From NCBI RefSeq assembly GCF_032854445.1, contig NC_088295.1, positions 8,746,501-8,810,500 of the forward strand: a stretch of 64,000 nucleotides of DNA, read 5' to 3'. Both the position numbers and the translations under genes were made by a program. Shown here one piece after another: positions 25,786 to 37,280 of this stretch; the stretch's first letter is position 1, and the number at the start of each line of letters is the position of its first letter. The stretch is from Liolophura sinensis (lineage: Eukaryota > Mollusca > Polyplacophora > Chitonida > Chitonidae). Under the pieces are notes generated by a model. That model was given only the letters and a program-made list of their open reading frames with translations, was not told the origin of the DNA and did not search any database.

Positions 25786-27640
25786 GCATCCGTTATTATG
25801 GTGCAACGTGGTCCTCCGTGTATGCTTAGCGAGTACCATTTCTTCTAATACTGAAAATTCTTCTAAAACAACTGCGCCGTTCGCTGTGACACAGAGCGTG
25901 CTACGATAATGACCCCAACCATCAGACGCACAGATCACTCGGATTGGTCAGCATTGCCACCCTCATCTGTCTTAACGCACATACATTCACATCGACAGCA
26001 CATGTCTGAGACAACGATAATTGTTAATATCCGATAATGACTGTTTCCAAATTTTAAGCTCAGCTTCTTCCATAAATTTAGAATTGATTGTATGGATTGA
26101 TCATGTCCTCTGCATTTAAACAGCTCATTTTCTTCAAGTTAATAACAGATGGTACTCAGCATAATTTTTAAAAATTAATTACTATTTTAAGGTGTATATA
26201 GGGCACTTTGCCAGTGAACAATAAAGCAGAAAATACTTCTGTTTCTTGCATGGGTCGTGAAGGCTGTTTGAAGCGTCTGTCCATCTCTTATACATCTCCA
26301 GAAGAACGGTGATTCCCCTAATAATGGTAGATATCATAATTTGGCCCTCCGTTTGGGGAATTTTTACGCCATCGATCTTCTATCTAATTTGGGGAAATAA
26401 CTCTTATGTGTTTAAAACCGGAAAGGAGAGCACTCCCAAAATGTTACATGCTATATATAAGCGTCTGTGGAAGTAAGAACGCGTAACAGCTGAATCTACT
26501 CTCCCTAGGCAGAGGGCCGTGGCCGTAAGTCTACTCAACCTCTGCTGAAAAGCCTGCACATCTGACACACCGGGACGTAAACATAGCTTTTTAAAATAAT
26601 CCTGGGTGACCCATGGAAACGACGGGAAGTCGTAAACAGTAAATGACAGTTGGCATGAACAGACATTTTTAGCTTACGACAATGATGCAATTCCATGTCC
26701 ACGCCAAAGAAATGGAAATATTCTGTCCATTTCAAGGTGTGCTGTAAAATCTGTTTAGCGCAACTAGTATCAAGAGTGAACAACGGAAAGCAAGATCTCT
26801 TAAGGAGCTCCTGGAGGGCTTTGCACTTTGTCCTCCCCTGGCGTTGTTGTGGTGCAGGCCATGTCAGTGCGATTGGATACATGAGGAAAGGCTGTGTGGA
26901 AAGAGGACAACTGCAGACGAGAGAGGAAGGATATTTGCTAGGATATCAAAGTGTAATGGGATACAAGCAAGCAGAGAGTAGCTGGAATGGCCGTCGATCG
27001 ACAGTCCATCTCCCCGCATGTTTATTTCTTGGGGTAATTACACATACTACACACAGTAGATGACAGAATGGCATCAGAAAAATTGAATATGCCATGTATG
27101 AACCTTATATCAGTAAGAACTTGATCTAGTTTTTCTTTAAAATTTTGAGTCATGGAGTATGGCATGTTTAACACATTTGTTCTGAACAAAACAGAAAAGT
27201 GAAAACGCATCCCAAATGTGAAAACAATGCATTGATACATCTACATGTACATACAGATTTGATTTCTTTTCTTATGTTGTAATCCAAATGTTACCAGACT
27301 AAGTAAAACCATTTCATCTCAAGATCAGATATATGATGTCAGTGTTTATTGTTTATCTATTATTCCCATCTTGCTAAAGCAGATCTTTGATTTAAGGTCA
27401 TGTGTGGAAATATGTATTTCCTCACATTAATTGTCATAAAGAGATTTTTTGTCTGCAGCTTTCATTCAAGCGCATAATCCCTGCACATATGGGTGGACAT
27501 AAAACCTGGTGTACATTCCCCTTTTCTCACCGTTTGTGGGGCCTTGCTGACAATTTGTAGTGATCAACGGTGCTCTTATGACTGGTTGCACAGTCTATTA
27601 TAGATCGTTGTGTCTTAGTATATAATCTATACCGTGTGCA
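25785..27640. other. Unique sequence, no gene identified
   Basis: Overlapping ORFs of 115 and 122 codons on opposite strands (26535-26882 minus, 26695-27063 plus) lack recognisable domains, and at most one could be real. Confidence 0.4.
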
Positions 27641-27778
27641 GGTCCGTGTGGTAAACGTGCGAAAGTTCATCAGCTACTTGCCAAAAGTCAGTGGTTTGCA
27701 TCAGCCACCCTTGTTTCCTCCACCCATAAAAAATTCTTGAGTGTGAGGTTCAACAACAATCAAATAAATATATAAACC
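27641..27778 (+). mobile_element. Old SINE copy, 3' half
   Basis: The order of blocks matches the SINE: a diverged CGTGCGAAAGTTCATCAGC, then TTGTTTCCTCCACCCATAA, then ATTCTTGAGTGTG and AACAATCAAATAAATA. Strong divergence indicates age. Confidence 0.6.
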
Positions 27779-28034
27779 TGGCACACTCAGTGTAAATCAA
27801 CTGTACAGGTACATAATTCCACTTGGTCATGCCATTTCTCTTTCATCTTTTCATGGAGTAGCTAGTTTAATGTAACTTCAGGTAGAACACTTGAAACAGT
27901 AACCAGTACAATTATGATGGGAAATAAATGACGGCTGAGTGAAACCCTCTCTGCAGTAAACACTATTTCATTAAGGAAAGACAAACGCATCCTTATCCCC
28001 ACCTGATTACCAATGTCTACTACATGTATCTTAT

Positions 28035-28150
28035 TTTTAATAGTGCGGTAGAGTGAATGGCTCTGTGTTTAGGTGGTGAACTCCTAATTGCTGGCACACG
28101 GTGTGCAGGTTCAGTTCTGGCTGAATTTCCAGATTCCCTTGCTCTCATTG
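28035..28150 (+). mobile_element. tRNA-like SINE head, tentative
   Basis: An A-box-like region followed after about 45 bp by GTGCAGGTTCAGTTCTGGCT, resembling a B box, suggests the 5' part of a tRNA-derived SINE. No tail of either type follows clearly. Confidence 0.25.
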
Positions 28151-28423
28151 TGACAATAAGTGGTACTCCAAGGGTTATTCATCCTTTTCACTTCTAAGGA
28201 GGACCACCTCTCTTCCATCAATTTGGAATCCAAGTCTGAAAGTAAGGTAGCATGTTGCTGAAGGACAGTGGTGTATCTCTGGTTTTCTCAACAATAATAA
28301 AACTGACCACCAACCATTGTACGAGTGAAAATGTCTAAGTATAGTGTTAAAAAATCAGTTAAGAATCTAATACCCATAGATCAGTGCATAAGGTCACTAA
28401 CTTAAAGTATTTGTGTGGCTTAC

Positions 28424-28594
28424 AATCTGAATTGAACTACCATATATCCTTGGCCCATTTTGATGATAACTAAACCACATACATGTAAATGAACATACTG
28501 TATCTGGAGAGTTACTCAATCTGAAAAAGGCCTTATCACCATCACAATAACAGTCATATCCATACATTGTCTTAATATATTGAAAGGCCTTAGT
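28424..28594 (-). CDS. Candidate exon, WSC-like Cys-rich domain half
   Basis: On the minus strand a 3' splice site (ACTTGTAAATCAG) and a donor (ATT|GTAAGC) bound a phase 0-0 exon of 171 bp, 57 codons. The peptide has FQYIKTMYGYDCYCDG near the start and a later pair of cysteines in DTVCSFTC, ending PRIYGSSIQI. The order aromatic-YG-x-x-C-x-C, C-x3-C, then a G-containing end matches the second half of WSC domains, which in animals occur in secreted and membrane glycan-binding proteins. The usual Cys-Gly-Gly near the end is Ile-Tyr-Gly here. The first half of the domain was not found upstream, where a RecQ fragment lies instead, so it may be an exon remnant. Confidence 0.4.
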
Positions 28595-28684
28595 CTGATT
28601 TACAAGTAATTTTCTTCTAATGTACAAGAAAGATCAACACTTAACCTTTTAAACAAATGTACACGAAGATGTCAGATATTGAGT

Positions 28685-28690
28685 TTTATT
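28685..28690 (-). terminator. Poly(A) signal AATAAA
   Basis: AATAAA on the minus strand, about 80 bp beyond the final TAA (28769-28771) of the RecQ-like pseudogene. Confidence 0.4.
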
Positions 28691-28768
28691 TAAAAAATAA
28701 AACATATTTCATTTAAAATTATCACTGAGCTGATAATAAAATAACTTCTTGAGCATAAGGAACAAGAT

Positions 28769-29269
28769 TTAGTCGCATAATTCATCAATGTCAAAGTCAA
28801 TGACCTCTTGGTCCGGCACCCTGACCTTTAAAATTTTTCTGATGATATTTTCCAAGTGAATGTTTGTTAGATGGCTTCAATCAAAAGCTTTCTCCATCTC
28901 GATCGTCTCTCCTACAAATGCGAACTGTATTCCCATAATTGAATTTACCATCTTCAGTATCCTGGAATTCGTAGTTATCCTAAGATACGCTACAGGTAGG
29001 CCTATGCCTCTCTTGTTTAAAGCTTTCACCTGAGACTTTATAATCAAGACTCAGTAGGGGTGACACAACGGTAACAGTAGGGTTTTGTCGACGTTGTTGT
29101 TGTTCTAAGGATACGTTTGACAGTGGACCACGAGAACATCTTTTTCCTGTGAAATGGCTTGTAGACACTGTCCCTGATATGTACGCAGCTCTGTTATCCC
29201 GAATTTGTGACAAAAAATAACCTCGGGTTTCCTGCTTATTTCCTTAAATTCGTGTTCTTTATACGACAT
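28769..29269 (-). pseudogene. RecQ-family helicase fragment, broken
   Basis: Three minus-strand segments in order match the N-terminal part of RecQ-type DNA helicases. From ATG at 29269 the frame gives HKFGITELRTYQGQCLQAIS then KDVLVV, the region before motif I, and stops at a TAG. A second frame gives NPTVTVVSPLLSL, the typical motif Ia. After a one-base shift it continues KSQVKALNKRGIGLPVAYL and GIQFAFVGETIEM, as expected after motif Ia. A TGA then interrupts, and the same frame ends in IIRKILKVRVPDQEVIDFDI and a TAA. The Walker A lysine motif (GKS) is missing, and the DEAH box and later motifs are absent. RecQ enzymes unwind DNA 3' to 5' with ATP; this copy cannot. It is either a decayed gene copy or a transposon passenger. 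AATAAA follows. Confidence 0.6.
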
Positions 29270-29279
29270 CTTACGTCTG

Positions 29280-30040
29280 ACAGTTCTAGGTTGAGGATGA
29301 ATATTAATGAAGACACACCCCTGACTTCAACCAATGATAATTTGTAGTCTTTCGCGAAGGCTTTTTTCTCGTATGGAGAGTTCATTGGATAACACTGATT
29401 ACATTACTGTCCACTTGTATCACAATATTAGGGGTATTTCGACAGACCGTACAACCGCCGGTTAGGATGGTCTGGCTTGGAGACACTAAGTAGATTCTTG
29501 CGGGCTGTTTATTTTAACTGAACCCATCCCCGTTTGACCACCTTCACAAAGCTCTCCCGGATTAGCATATACGTCAAGCACACACATATGTAATGGGTCT
29601 AATTGTTCTTCGATGGCACAGGGGAAAGGAGGCTTTTTTGTTTGTCGGGAAGCCAAGGCGCTAACTGTGACTGACATTGAAAAAACGGATTAGCACACGG
29701 GGTTGGCCCCTTGTCCGGATCAGCAATTGTTCCGGTTCTCCGTTGTAATCCATTTTGACAGAAGACAAGGTCCGGAGATGGATACGGGTGGATCTTGTGT
29801 GTACATGCCCACCCAATACCTCCCAAGCTTAAGTAGCCTAGTATACGTCACAGGTAGATCGGTGCTTCTCTGGTTGTCCGAGAAATGCGAAACTCATGTT
29901 TCATGTAGTTTTACATTCATGTGGATGAGGCATGGACAAGAAGCAGACGCCAATCAAGACTACAACCAAGTGATCTTTGAAACGGATAAACATGCGCTTG
30001 ATTATGGAGTGTGGTCATTGTCCTACAGACTAGATGGAAT
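29280..30040. other. Unique sequence with overlapping ORFs
   Basis: ORFs at 29486-29677 minus, 29599-29826 minus and 29703-30119 plus (138 codons) overlap each other. The last runs into the SINE at its 3' end. None shows a recognisable domain. Confidence 0.4.
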
Positions 30041-30042
30041 CC

Positions 30043-30168
30043 TACGCATGGTCGTGGGTTTCCCCGGGGTTCTGCCCGGTTTCCTCCCACCACAAAGCTG
30101 GCCGCCGTCATATAAGTGAAATATTCTTGAGTACGACGTAAAACACCAATCAAATAAATAAATAAATT
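30043..30168 (+). mobile_element. SINE, 5' truncated
   Basis: CATGGTCGTGGGTTTCCCCG through TATTCTTGAGTACGACGTAA and a (AAAT)n tail match the 46-kb SINE closely. It directly precedes the 40-bp array. Confidence 0.9.
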
Positions 30169-31150
30169 TTGCTGCTGAGTGTATACATGTAACTGGTGAT
30201 CACACATATTGCTACAAAATGCATACGTGTAACTGATGACCACAAGTTTTGCTACTGCATGTATATATGTAACTGACGATTGGAAATTTTGCTACAAATT
30301 TTGCTACTGAGTGTGTACATGTAACTGGGGTCCTCCATGCCCGAGACGGTTAGCACACCCGCACGGCGCAATGACCCAGAAGCCTCTCACCAACGCGGTC
30401 GATGTGAGTTCAGGTCCATCTCATCCAGGCTTCCTCTCCGGACATACGTAGGAAGGTTTTCTAGCAACCTGCAGATAGCCGGGAGTTTCCCCCAGGCTCT
30501 GCCTGGTTTCCTCCCACCGTAATACTGACATCCGTCGTATAAGTCAAATATTCTAGAATATGGCTTAAAACACAAATCAAATAAATAAATAGACATGTAC
30601 CTGATGATTACAGATATTGCTACTAAATATATACATGTAACCGGTTATCACAAATATTGCTACTTAATGTACACATGTAACTGGTGATCACAAATATTGC
30701 TACCGAATGTGTATGTAGCTAATCGGCACAATTATTGCTACTAAATGCATACATGTGGCTGATGATCATAGGTATTATTACTTAATGTATACATGTAACT
30801 GGTGATTGCAAATTTTGCTACATAATGTATACATGTAACTGATGATCACAAAAACTACTACTGAATGTGTATGTAGCTAGACATCACAATTATTGCTACT
30901 AAGTGTATACAAGTAGCTATTGTCTCAAATATACTGCTATTGAGTGAATACACTATCGGTTCTGTCAGAAATATATTGTTACTATAAGCTTATACGTGTA
31001 GATGCTGTAACCTTATGTACTGCTACTGAGTTTATACGCACAGCTGTAATTACACTGTTACCACTAGATCAGATTGTGTAGGTGTATAGTTGTTGCAAAT
31101 ATTAGTACGAATAATATAGGCCTACATGTAGATAGCGATCACAAATATTA
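30169..31150 (+). repeat. 40-bp minisatellite split by a SINE
   Basis: Units of about 40 bp carry the core TGCTACTGAGTGTATACATG then TAACTGGTGATCACA. Copies before 30316 and after 30593 belong to the same array. The units are diverged, more so toward 31150. Confidence 0.9.
30328..30592 (+). mobile_element. Full-length SINE inside the 40-bp array
   Basis: About 265 bp align end to end with 46211-46473, including the tRNA-derived head (CGGTTAGCACACCC, then GTGAGTTCAGGTCC as B box) and the AAAT tail. Flanking ACATGTAACTG (30317-30327) and ACATGTACCTG (30593-30603) are a probable target-site duplication. It has many substitutions, so the insertion is not recent. Confidence 0.88.
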
Positions 31151-31186
31151 CTAATCAGTTTTATTCTCGACACTCCCATTTCCTCC

Positions 31187-31390
31187 ATTTATTTATTTAT
31201 CTAATGGGTATTTTCCGCCGTACTCAAGAATAATTCATTCATACGACGCCAGCATTGTGGTGGGAGGGAATCGGACAGAGGCTAGAGAAACCCACGACCA
31301 TCCGCAGGTTGTTGCCAGGTGTTCCCAGGTAGGACAGGAGAGGAAGTCAGCGTGAACTGGACTTAATTTCACATTCAGTGACCTAACTGG
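31187..31390 (-). mobile_element. SINE, near full length, minus
   Basis: The T-rich tail, the complement of the TTCTTGAGTACGGCG block, GAAACCCACGACCATCCGC, and GGAAGTCAGCGTGAACTGGA follow the SINE in reverse order from tail to B-box region. The tRNA head end is diverged. Confidence 0.8.
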
Positions 31391-32245
31391 TTTCCTCCAA
31401 ATCCGACCCATTTCATATTAGCTAAACATCAACCAAATAAATGGTAACGTAAGTTTAAGTTAGTGATCCTAAATATTTTTTTAAGTAAAAGAAAACTAAA
31501 ATATGAAGTAAGGTTCATCATACAGACAGCTGAAAACTATTCCTAAAAGTACTTTCATTAATTTTTCCAGATTTTTTAAGTGTGCTGATAGCCATTCAAA
31601 CATTTGAGTAGTAAGGTGGGCTTTGTGAGCTATACTGACGGTATCTAGGAACTCTGACGTCACATCACCTTTTTTCCTGATGTTCACATTCACCAAAAGT
31701 GAGCAATTTTAGGAAACTTTTAAATTTTTAGAATTCAAATGTTTTAACGCCTTGAACTCTCTTCACAAAAATGTAAAAAAATAAATGAAAGTATATTTAT
31801 GCATATATTTACGTGGTGTATTACTTATGCTTACTTAGATTTACAGAGGCCTTTTCCTTCAAAAAAACGTTCGGCATTCATATACTCGTAAACCTTGAAA
31901 GGGGTACCAAGCCAATAGTCGCAAGACCCATTTAAAAAAATCATATAACATCAGTTACCGGCGGAATGTGTAATAAATAATTTTAGAAATAATAACTAAA
32001 ACTTATAAAATGTGTGACAGTTTTCTGTGATGCAGTAAAAACTTCAAAAATTTCTACATCATACTCGAATGTAATCCTATTTCCCGGTCAAGTATAATAT
32101 TGGTATCTCAGTCGTGCTTTGTTTGCAACTGTTCATAAAAATACCTTGCTGATGTAATAAACATAGATGCTTATACTTCCTCTATGTATAAAGTTAAGCG
32201 GGGGCTAGAGACACTTATCAGCACACAGATAAATTTGAATGGTGA
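31391..32245. other. AT-rich stretch, nothing recognised
   Basis: No array or convincing ORF is seen. Confidence 0.45.
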
Positions 32246-32300
32246 TTTCATCTCAGGGAGTTTTCACTTATATGACGGCGGTCAAGTTTAAGAATGGGTG
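32246..32300 (-). mobile_element. Short SINE remnant, minus
   Basis: TTTTCACTTATATGACGGCG followed by a diverged GCCAGCATTATGGTGGG block matches the reverse complement of the SINE 3' part. The tail is missing. Confidence 0.45.
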
Positions 32301-32690
32301 AAGCAGACCGCTTTAACCATCGAAGCTGGCCACAGATTAAATCTGTAACGGAACAAGTTATCCCGAAATTTGCCAACAAATCTAAGCTTGAAATACAACA
32401 TTTGTACACATCCCTCGTTATACGTAATAAATGGACGCTCTGGACATACATAATTGCATGGTCCATGAAAATATTGTCATGATGTAACTTGGATGCACAC
32501 CAATGAATACCAGAAGAATAAAACAATTCTGTAACATGCACGAGAGGAGTTGGCATTTATTGTTCAGTGATCCCACGGATAACTTTGATATTCCAAGCAG
32601 GAAGACAAATTTCAAATTCATAGTACTAAACGCTAGCTTAAGCCATAATGAGTCCTATAGTCGAGTCTTTTAGTATTGAAACTGTTGAGT

Positions 32691-33390
32691 TAATCACTAA
32701 GTAGGTGCCTACATATTGATATTTGTAATCACTAAGCAGGTGCATACATACTAATATTTGTAATCATTATGTAGGTGTGAAAACAGTGATATTTGTAATC
32801 ACTCAATAGGTGTGAATACATTGGTATTTGTAATCACTAAGTAGGTGTGAACACATTGATATTTGTCATCACTAAGTAGGTGCTTACATATTGATATTTG
32901 TAATCACTATATAGGTGTGAACACATTGATATTTGCAATCACTAAGTAGGTGCATACATATTGATATTTGTAATCACTATATAGGTGTGAACACATTGAT
33001 ATTTGTAATCATTAAGTAGGTGTATACATCTTGATATTTGTAATCACTAAACAGGTGCATACATATTGATATTTGTAATCACTCAGTAGGTGTGAATACG
33101 TTGGTATTTGTAATCACTAAGTAGGTGTGAACACATTGATATTTGTCATCACTAAGTAGGTGTGAACACATTGATATTTGTAATCGTACGTGGTAAGGTC
33201 TGTCAGCAACCTGCGGATGGTTGTGGGTTTCCCCCGGGCTCTGCCCGGTTTCCACCCACCATAACGCTGGCCGCCGTCGTATAAGTGAAATATTCTTGAG
33301 TACGGCGTAAAACACCAATCTAATAAATAAATAAATAAATAAATATTGATATTTGTAATCACCAAGTAGGCGCATACTTATTGATATTTG
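32691..33390 (+). repeat. 35-bp minisatellite split by a SINE
   Basis: About 15 units of 35 bp carry the core GTGAACACATTGATATTTGT then AATCACTAAGTAG. Variants alternate (GTGCATACATA versus GTGAACACATT), hinting at a 70-bp dimer in part of the array. It resumes after the SINE at 33345-33390. Confidence 0.95.
33187..33344 (+). mobile_element. SINE 3' part inside the 35-bp array
   Basis: GTGGTAAGGTCTGTCAGCAA to the (AAAT)n tail is nearly identical to 46337-46465 of the full-length copy. It is 5' truncated. The array sequence ATTGATATTTGTAATC occurs on both sides, consistent with a target-site duplication but not separable from the array period. Confidence 0.92.
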
Positions 33391-36025
33391 TACACAACCC
33401 CTAAAATTCAAATCTGACTCCGTTTTCAAGTTTTAAAATTTCTATGAACTATAATTTTGTATACATGTACAATAAGAATCTATTGTTTCACAAGGCAAAA
33501 ATGACTGATGTGTGATCACAATTATGCTGCTACTCTTGTAACTAATACTCTTTAATATTTATTCTAAATATTCACCGTGTGGTGGAGAACAAGGAAGACA
33601 CCGCCTCCCCCCCAAAGGAGTAACAACAACGTTGTCACTTTGAAATTGGGCTGTTGTCATAGCTAGAGAAAAAGTTTGCGGTGCTAGACAATATAAGAGT
33701 ATGGTAATTGCAACAACATTGAAAATTGATATGCATGCATGAGACAAGCCGACTGAGCAACGTTGAGGGATGGTTTTTGCTTTTGTAAAGCCTAGTTAAA
33801 CAAGCATAGTTCACTGGAGAGCGGTATTGGCTTTAAACTGAAGAGCAATCGATCGGTAGCGTTTGTTATACGTGCGTCCACATCCACATGTCCCGTCCAT
33901 ATATTATAGCATGACACAGTATACTCCACTGGTATGATATCCTCGAGACCCGGGATCTTTGCGCAGTCCGCTAGCTTCGTGGCGGTTGAAGTGTCTCCCA
34001 CCGCCGAGGCTCGCATCGATTCCACTCGTGCCGTTCCATATTGATAAGCCGACTTTGTCTCTATAGGGTTTTAATGATCAATGTACCTGTACACTGGCAA
34101 TACTCCGACACTTTGATCATCTTACCTCGTTAATACAACAGATTGCCGCTAACGAATTCTGCTTGGAGCCTGTGTGTTATAAAATACGTATACCTGGCCG
34201 TCCTTTGTCGTTTCCTCCATTAATTATATTTGCCCAGTTCTCTCGTCTCGAGCTTCATTTGTTAACCTTATTATGTAAAATGGAGTGATAATATGCTCCA
34301 TCATGGTCATTAGCCTAGGTGGGTTTTTACATTGCGTCAAGCTTTGGCTCTCGATGATTACTATTTATCTTTTTTAAGCACTGCGCCTGACAACGGTGCT
34401 TGGCAGCCAAACTTTGCGACGGTTCCTTACTTTGGCTCTTAACGACGGTTCTTAATGACGAGGTTCCTGTAACAATGGTTCCACTCTATGGGCTCAGGAA
34501 AAGGGCTTTCTAAAGGTTGTCCCCTGGTGCGTAGAGAGAGGCAGTTTTAGTTATTTGAGACAGATGTCAGAAATGAGTATAACTAAATCAGATATAAATT
34601 TTCGTGCCGTTTCGTAAAGAAGGCTGTTGACGTTGTGTTGAGATTTCCATTGTATTTTTGGATTGTTTGTCACAATGCAGTATCAAATACATCATATGAA
34701 TGAAAATGTCCTGCAGATTTCGTGTATCGATACCGATGCAGGAAAACAACAATGATCAAATTCGACACCCCTCGTTTGCAGCTGCATGAAAAATACTTAC
34801 AGACAAAAAGATCAGCCAAGGCCAAGTACGTAAACCAATTAAGTGACCGCAATCGAGTAGTAATCAGGTAGGACAAGCTAGCCTGGTGTGATTAAGCGCA
34901 GACTTAGCTATCTTGTTCGCGGAACTAACCACTGTCCTAGAGACGAAGACTGGATTGGGACAATTACACCTCAAGCGCTTCCTGTTGATTTAGAAATCGA
35001 TCAGTCACGTTTATTTTGCTTAATTTTCCGTGAAATGTTCCCATGCAGACAACAAATTTACCTTTGTTCTGTTAATTGTGTGTGTCTGTGACCGAAGCGA
35101 TCGTGCTATTTTGTTCAGCAGCATGTTTTACCTGGCTTTGATCTATTCACCTTGTTATATAGGCACATTCGATCAAACTGTCATGAGGAGACTTTTTACA
35201 CACATAAAATTTACTGAAACTTTGGCAAATGATACTTACGTAACTCAGCAGGGAGTCCACGAAGAACTGAGTTACGTGCACTTTGAGTAGACTTCGCTGG
35301 GAATAAAGGTTTTCAGCCCTATATTTAGCAAACGACTTAATCAAAGACGCTTGCGAGGGTATACATATAATATAACTTTCAATAATTCAATATACAGTAT
35401 AACTTTCACTAATACAAGCATTTTGAAGTCGATGTGCTCTGCACCACCTGGAATATCTGGTTATATACAAAATTTTAACACATCAATAAATATATTAGGC
35501 TACCAAAGCGACAAATATTATTCACTGTGTGAAAGTTGAGAAAGTGCACACCTCATTCTAATGCAAGATGAATGGCACGTGGAGAACTAAAGGTCAAACA
35601 AAGCTCCTATATGCCCATGGTAAGTTATGATATTTAAAAACACCGGTTACAGTCTCAACTTCCTACTAATTCGTACACAAACACACGAAATCGTTAAGAG
35701 TAGCTTAAATAAATTAGCTTTTAATTTATTTTTTTAAATTAACATGAGACAAGTACTGTTTTCCTAACGGACAGAAGAATATAAATTACATGTTAACATC
35801 AGTCGTAAGTAGAACGAAGTCATCATGCATATAGGTCTACATTTATTCCTAGCGCACATGTGCATACAGCTGTATGTGAGTAGACAGTTTGAGTCACCAG
35901 CTCGCCGTTTGCCCACAAGAATTGCTAACGCATCTAAAAAAAATTATGTGGAAAATATCATTTATTCGTCATGTAAGTTGTATAATAATCCTGAGTGTAT
36001 AATTAAAGAGAAGCTGTAATTACCT
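33391..36025. other. Mostly unique sequence
   Basis: A 77-codon GTG-start ORF at 33792-34025 minus lies in a G+C-richer patch without recognised domains. Other ORFs (34888-35290) overlap in several frames. No array is seen. Confidence 0.4.
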
Positions 36026-36262
36026 GTGGTATTTCAACATTTATTAATCAGGTTTCTCAATAACTATACGCGTATCTCGTCATCAATGTTGGCTCAAGTC
36101 CTGGACAGATTGGTAACAGATATTTGGTCAAGGGAAAATGCCAACGTCTACAAGAAACTATCAGTGGTACACGGCCTGGACAATGTGATCCGAAAGGTGG
36201 AAAGGATGTCACGAGGCATAAAATCATCTATGACTGTAGGCCCACAAATATACAGCAATTAA
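36026..36262 (+). CDS. Weak exon candidate, helical peptide
   Basis: After an AG at 36051-36052 (ATTTATTAATCAG) the frame stays open to TAA. It gives MLAQVLDRLVTDIWSRENAN followed by VYKKLSVVHGLDNVI, an amphipathic, charged sequence. A second overlapping frame (36124-36336) is also open, so the evidence is thin. It lies just upstream of the CpG-rich patch. No family is recognised. Confidence 0.22.
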   Translation: MVFQHLLIRFLNNYTRISSSMLAQVLDRLVTDIWSRENANVYKKLSVVHGLDNVIRKVERMSRGIKSSMTVGPQIYSN

Positions 36263-36419
36263 TTATACTGGACTGCGTGTCGGATGCCTTAAAATGTACA
36301 TCTTGCTCCACAATGGATTTGGATACTACACTGTAACACATGATAAATACGGTATAAAGCGGTTGTATCTCTACATCTGTCTATTTGCAGGAAATCATAT
36401 CCAGTGTAATTGTTACCGA

Positions 36420-36860
36420 TAAAGAAAACGTACGTCCTCTCAGCTTTCTGACAGCACCTGTTTCCAATGAGATGCTTGCCACGGCGAGGTCGAGTCGATT
36501 CACATGACAAGCGCACGCATACATAGCGGCCGTCGCACTTCGCGAGCTCCGGGATATAACGTTAGCTAAGTGCGACTGGGCAAGCGCGATAACTGTGCTG
36601 GGATTTTCATCAGAAAGCCTGTGTGCGCAGAGTGGTGTTTTGTGCCAAGGCCAGGCCGGTGTAAATATACCTCTCTTTCCGGACAACCTTTGTGTTGATC
36701 ACGCCCGGCCATGTGTTCACAAAGCCGCTTTCAGACGGCCTCATTTCTCAAGCCCCGCCCAGTGACAACCTCTCAGAGAATCAGCCAATGGGAACGACGG
36801 AAATTAATTGAGAACATTACGATAATCATGTGAATTGCTGGAAGGAGAAAGAAGTACGTG
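36420..36860. promoter_or_regulatory. CpG-rich patch with GC and CCAAT boxes
   Basis: CpG dinucleotides are clearly denser than in the flanks (for example GCGGCCGTCGCACTTCGCGA at about 36526-36545). CCCCGCCC at 36753-36760 and GCCAATG at 36784-36790 lie about 25 bp apart, a common arrangement in animal promoters. A TATA-like sequence is not evident. No adjoining gene is confirmed; a 37-codon ATG frame with G+C-rich third positions at 37167-37280 could be a first exon. Confidence 0.3.
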
Positions 36861-37280
36861 GCCAGTACGTTTGATTGATGTCTGACGGAGATGTTGGCAG
36901 TAATTCAAGCCAGGGTGCAGCCAGCAATAGAAATACTCGATTGCCTGTCAGCTGAGATATTTGCTAAGCCTTGATTTCGTTGGCTTTAGGATGCATTGCA
37001 CGGTCAGACATAAACCAACAGGGGAACAGTGTCCGGAATTCTGTGCAGAATGACTCTATGCAGTGTTTATGTAGCTTTCACAGAGCCCTGTAGATACTAA
37101 GGACGTATACGTTAGTGATTATTCACCCATTGAAAGCCCTCCCCTACCTAGCCTAGCCTGGACGACATGATGGATGACTGGGTGGTTTGCACGGCTGGCA
37201 TGGCGGACTGTGGCCCATACCTCTCACTGAGTCCGTTGGGAAGCGGACCGGCGCACTACACCCGACTAAACCAGCCCTGA

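Noticed and set aside
25667-25938. ORFs with IYIYIY runs
   Set aside because: Direct translation of the (TA)n microsatellite.
29703-30119. 138-codon plus-strand ORF
   Set aside because: Its last part is SINE sequence, and the rest overlaps two minus-strand ORFs with no recognisable domain.
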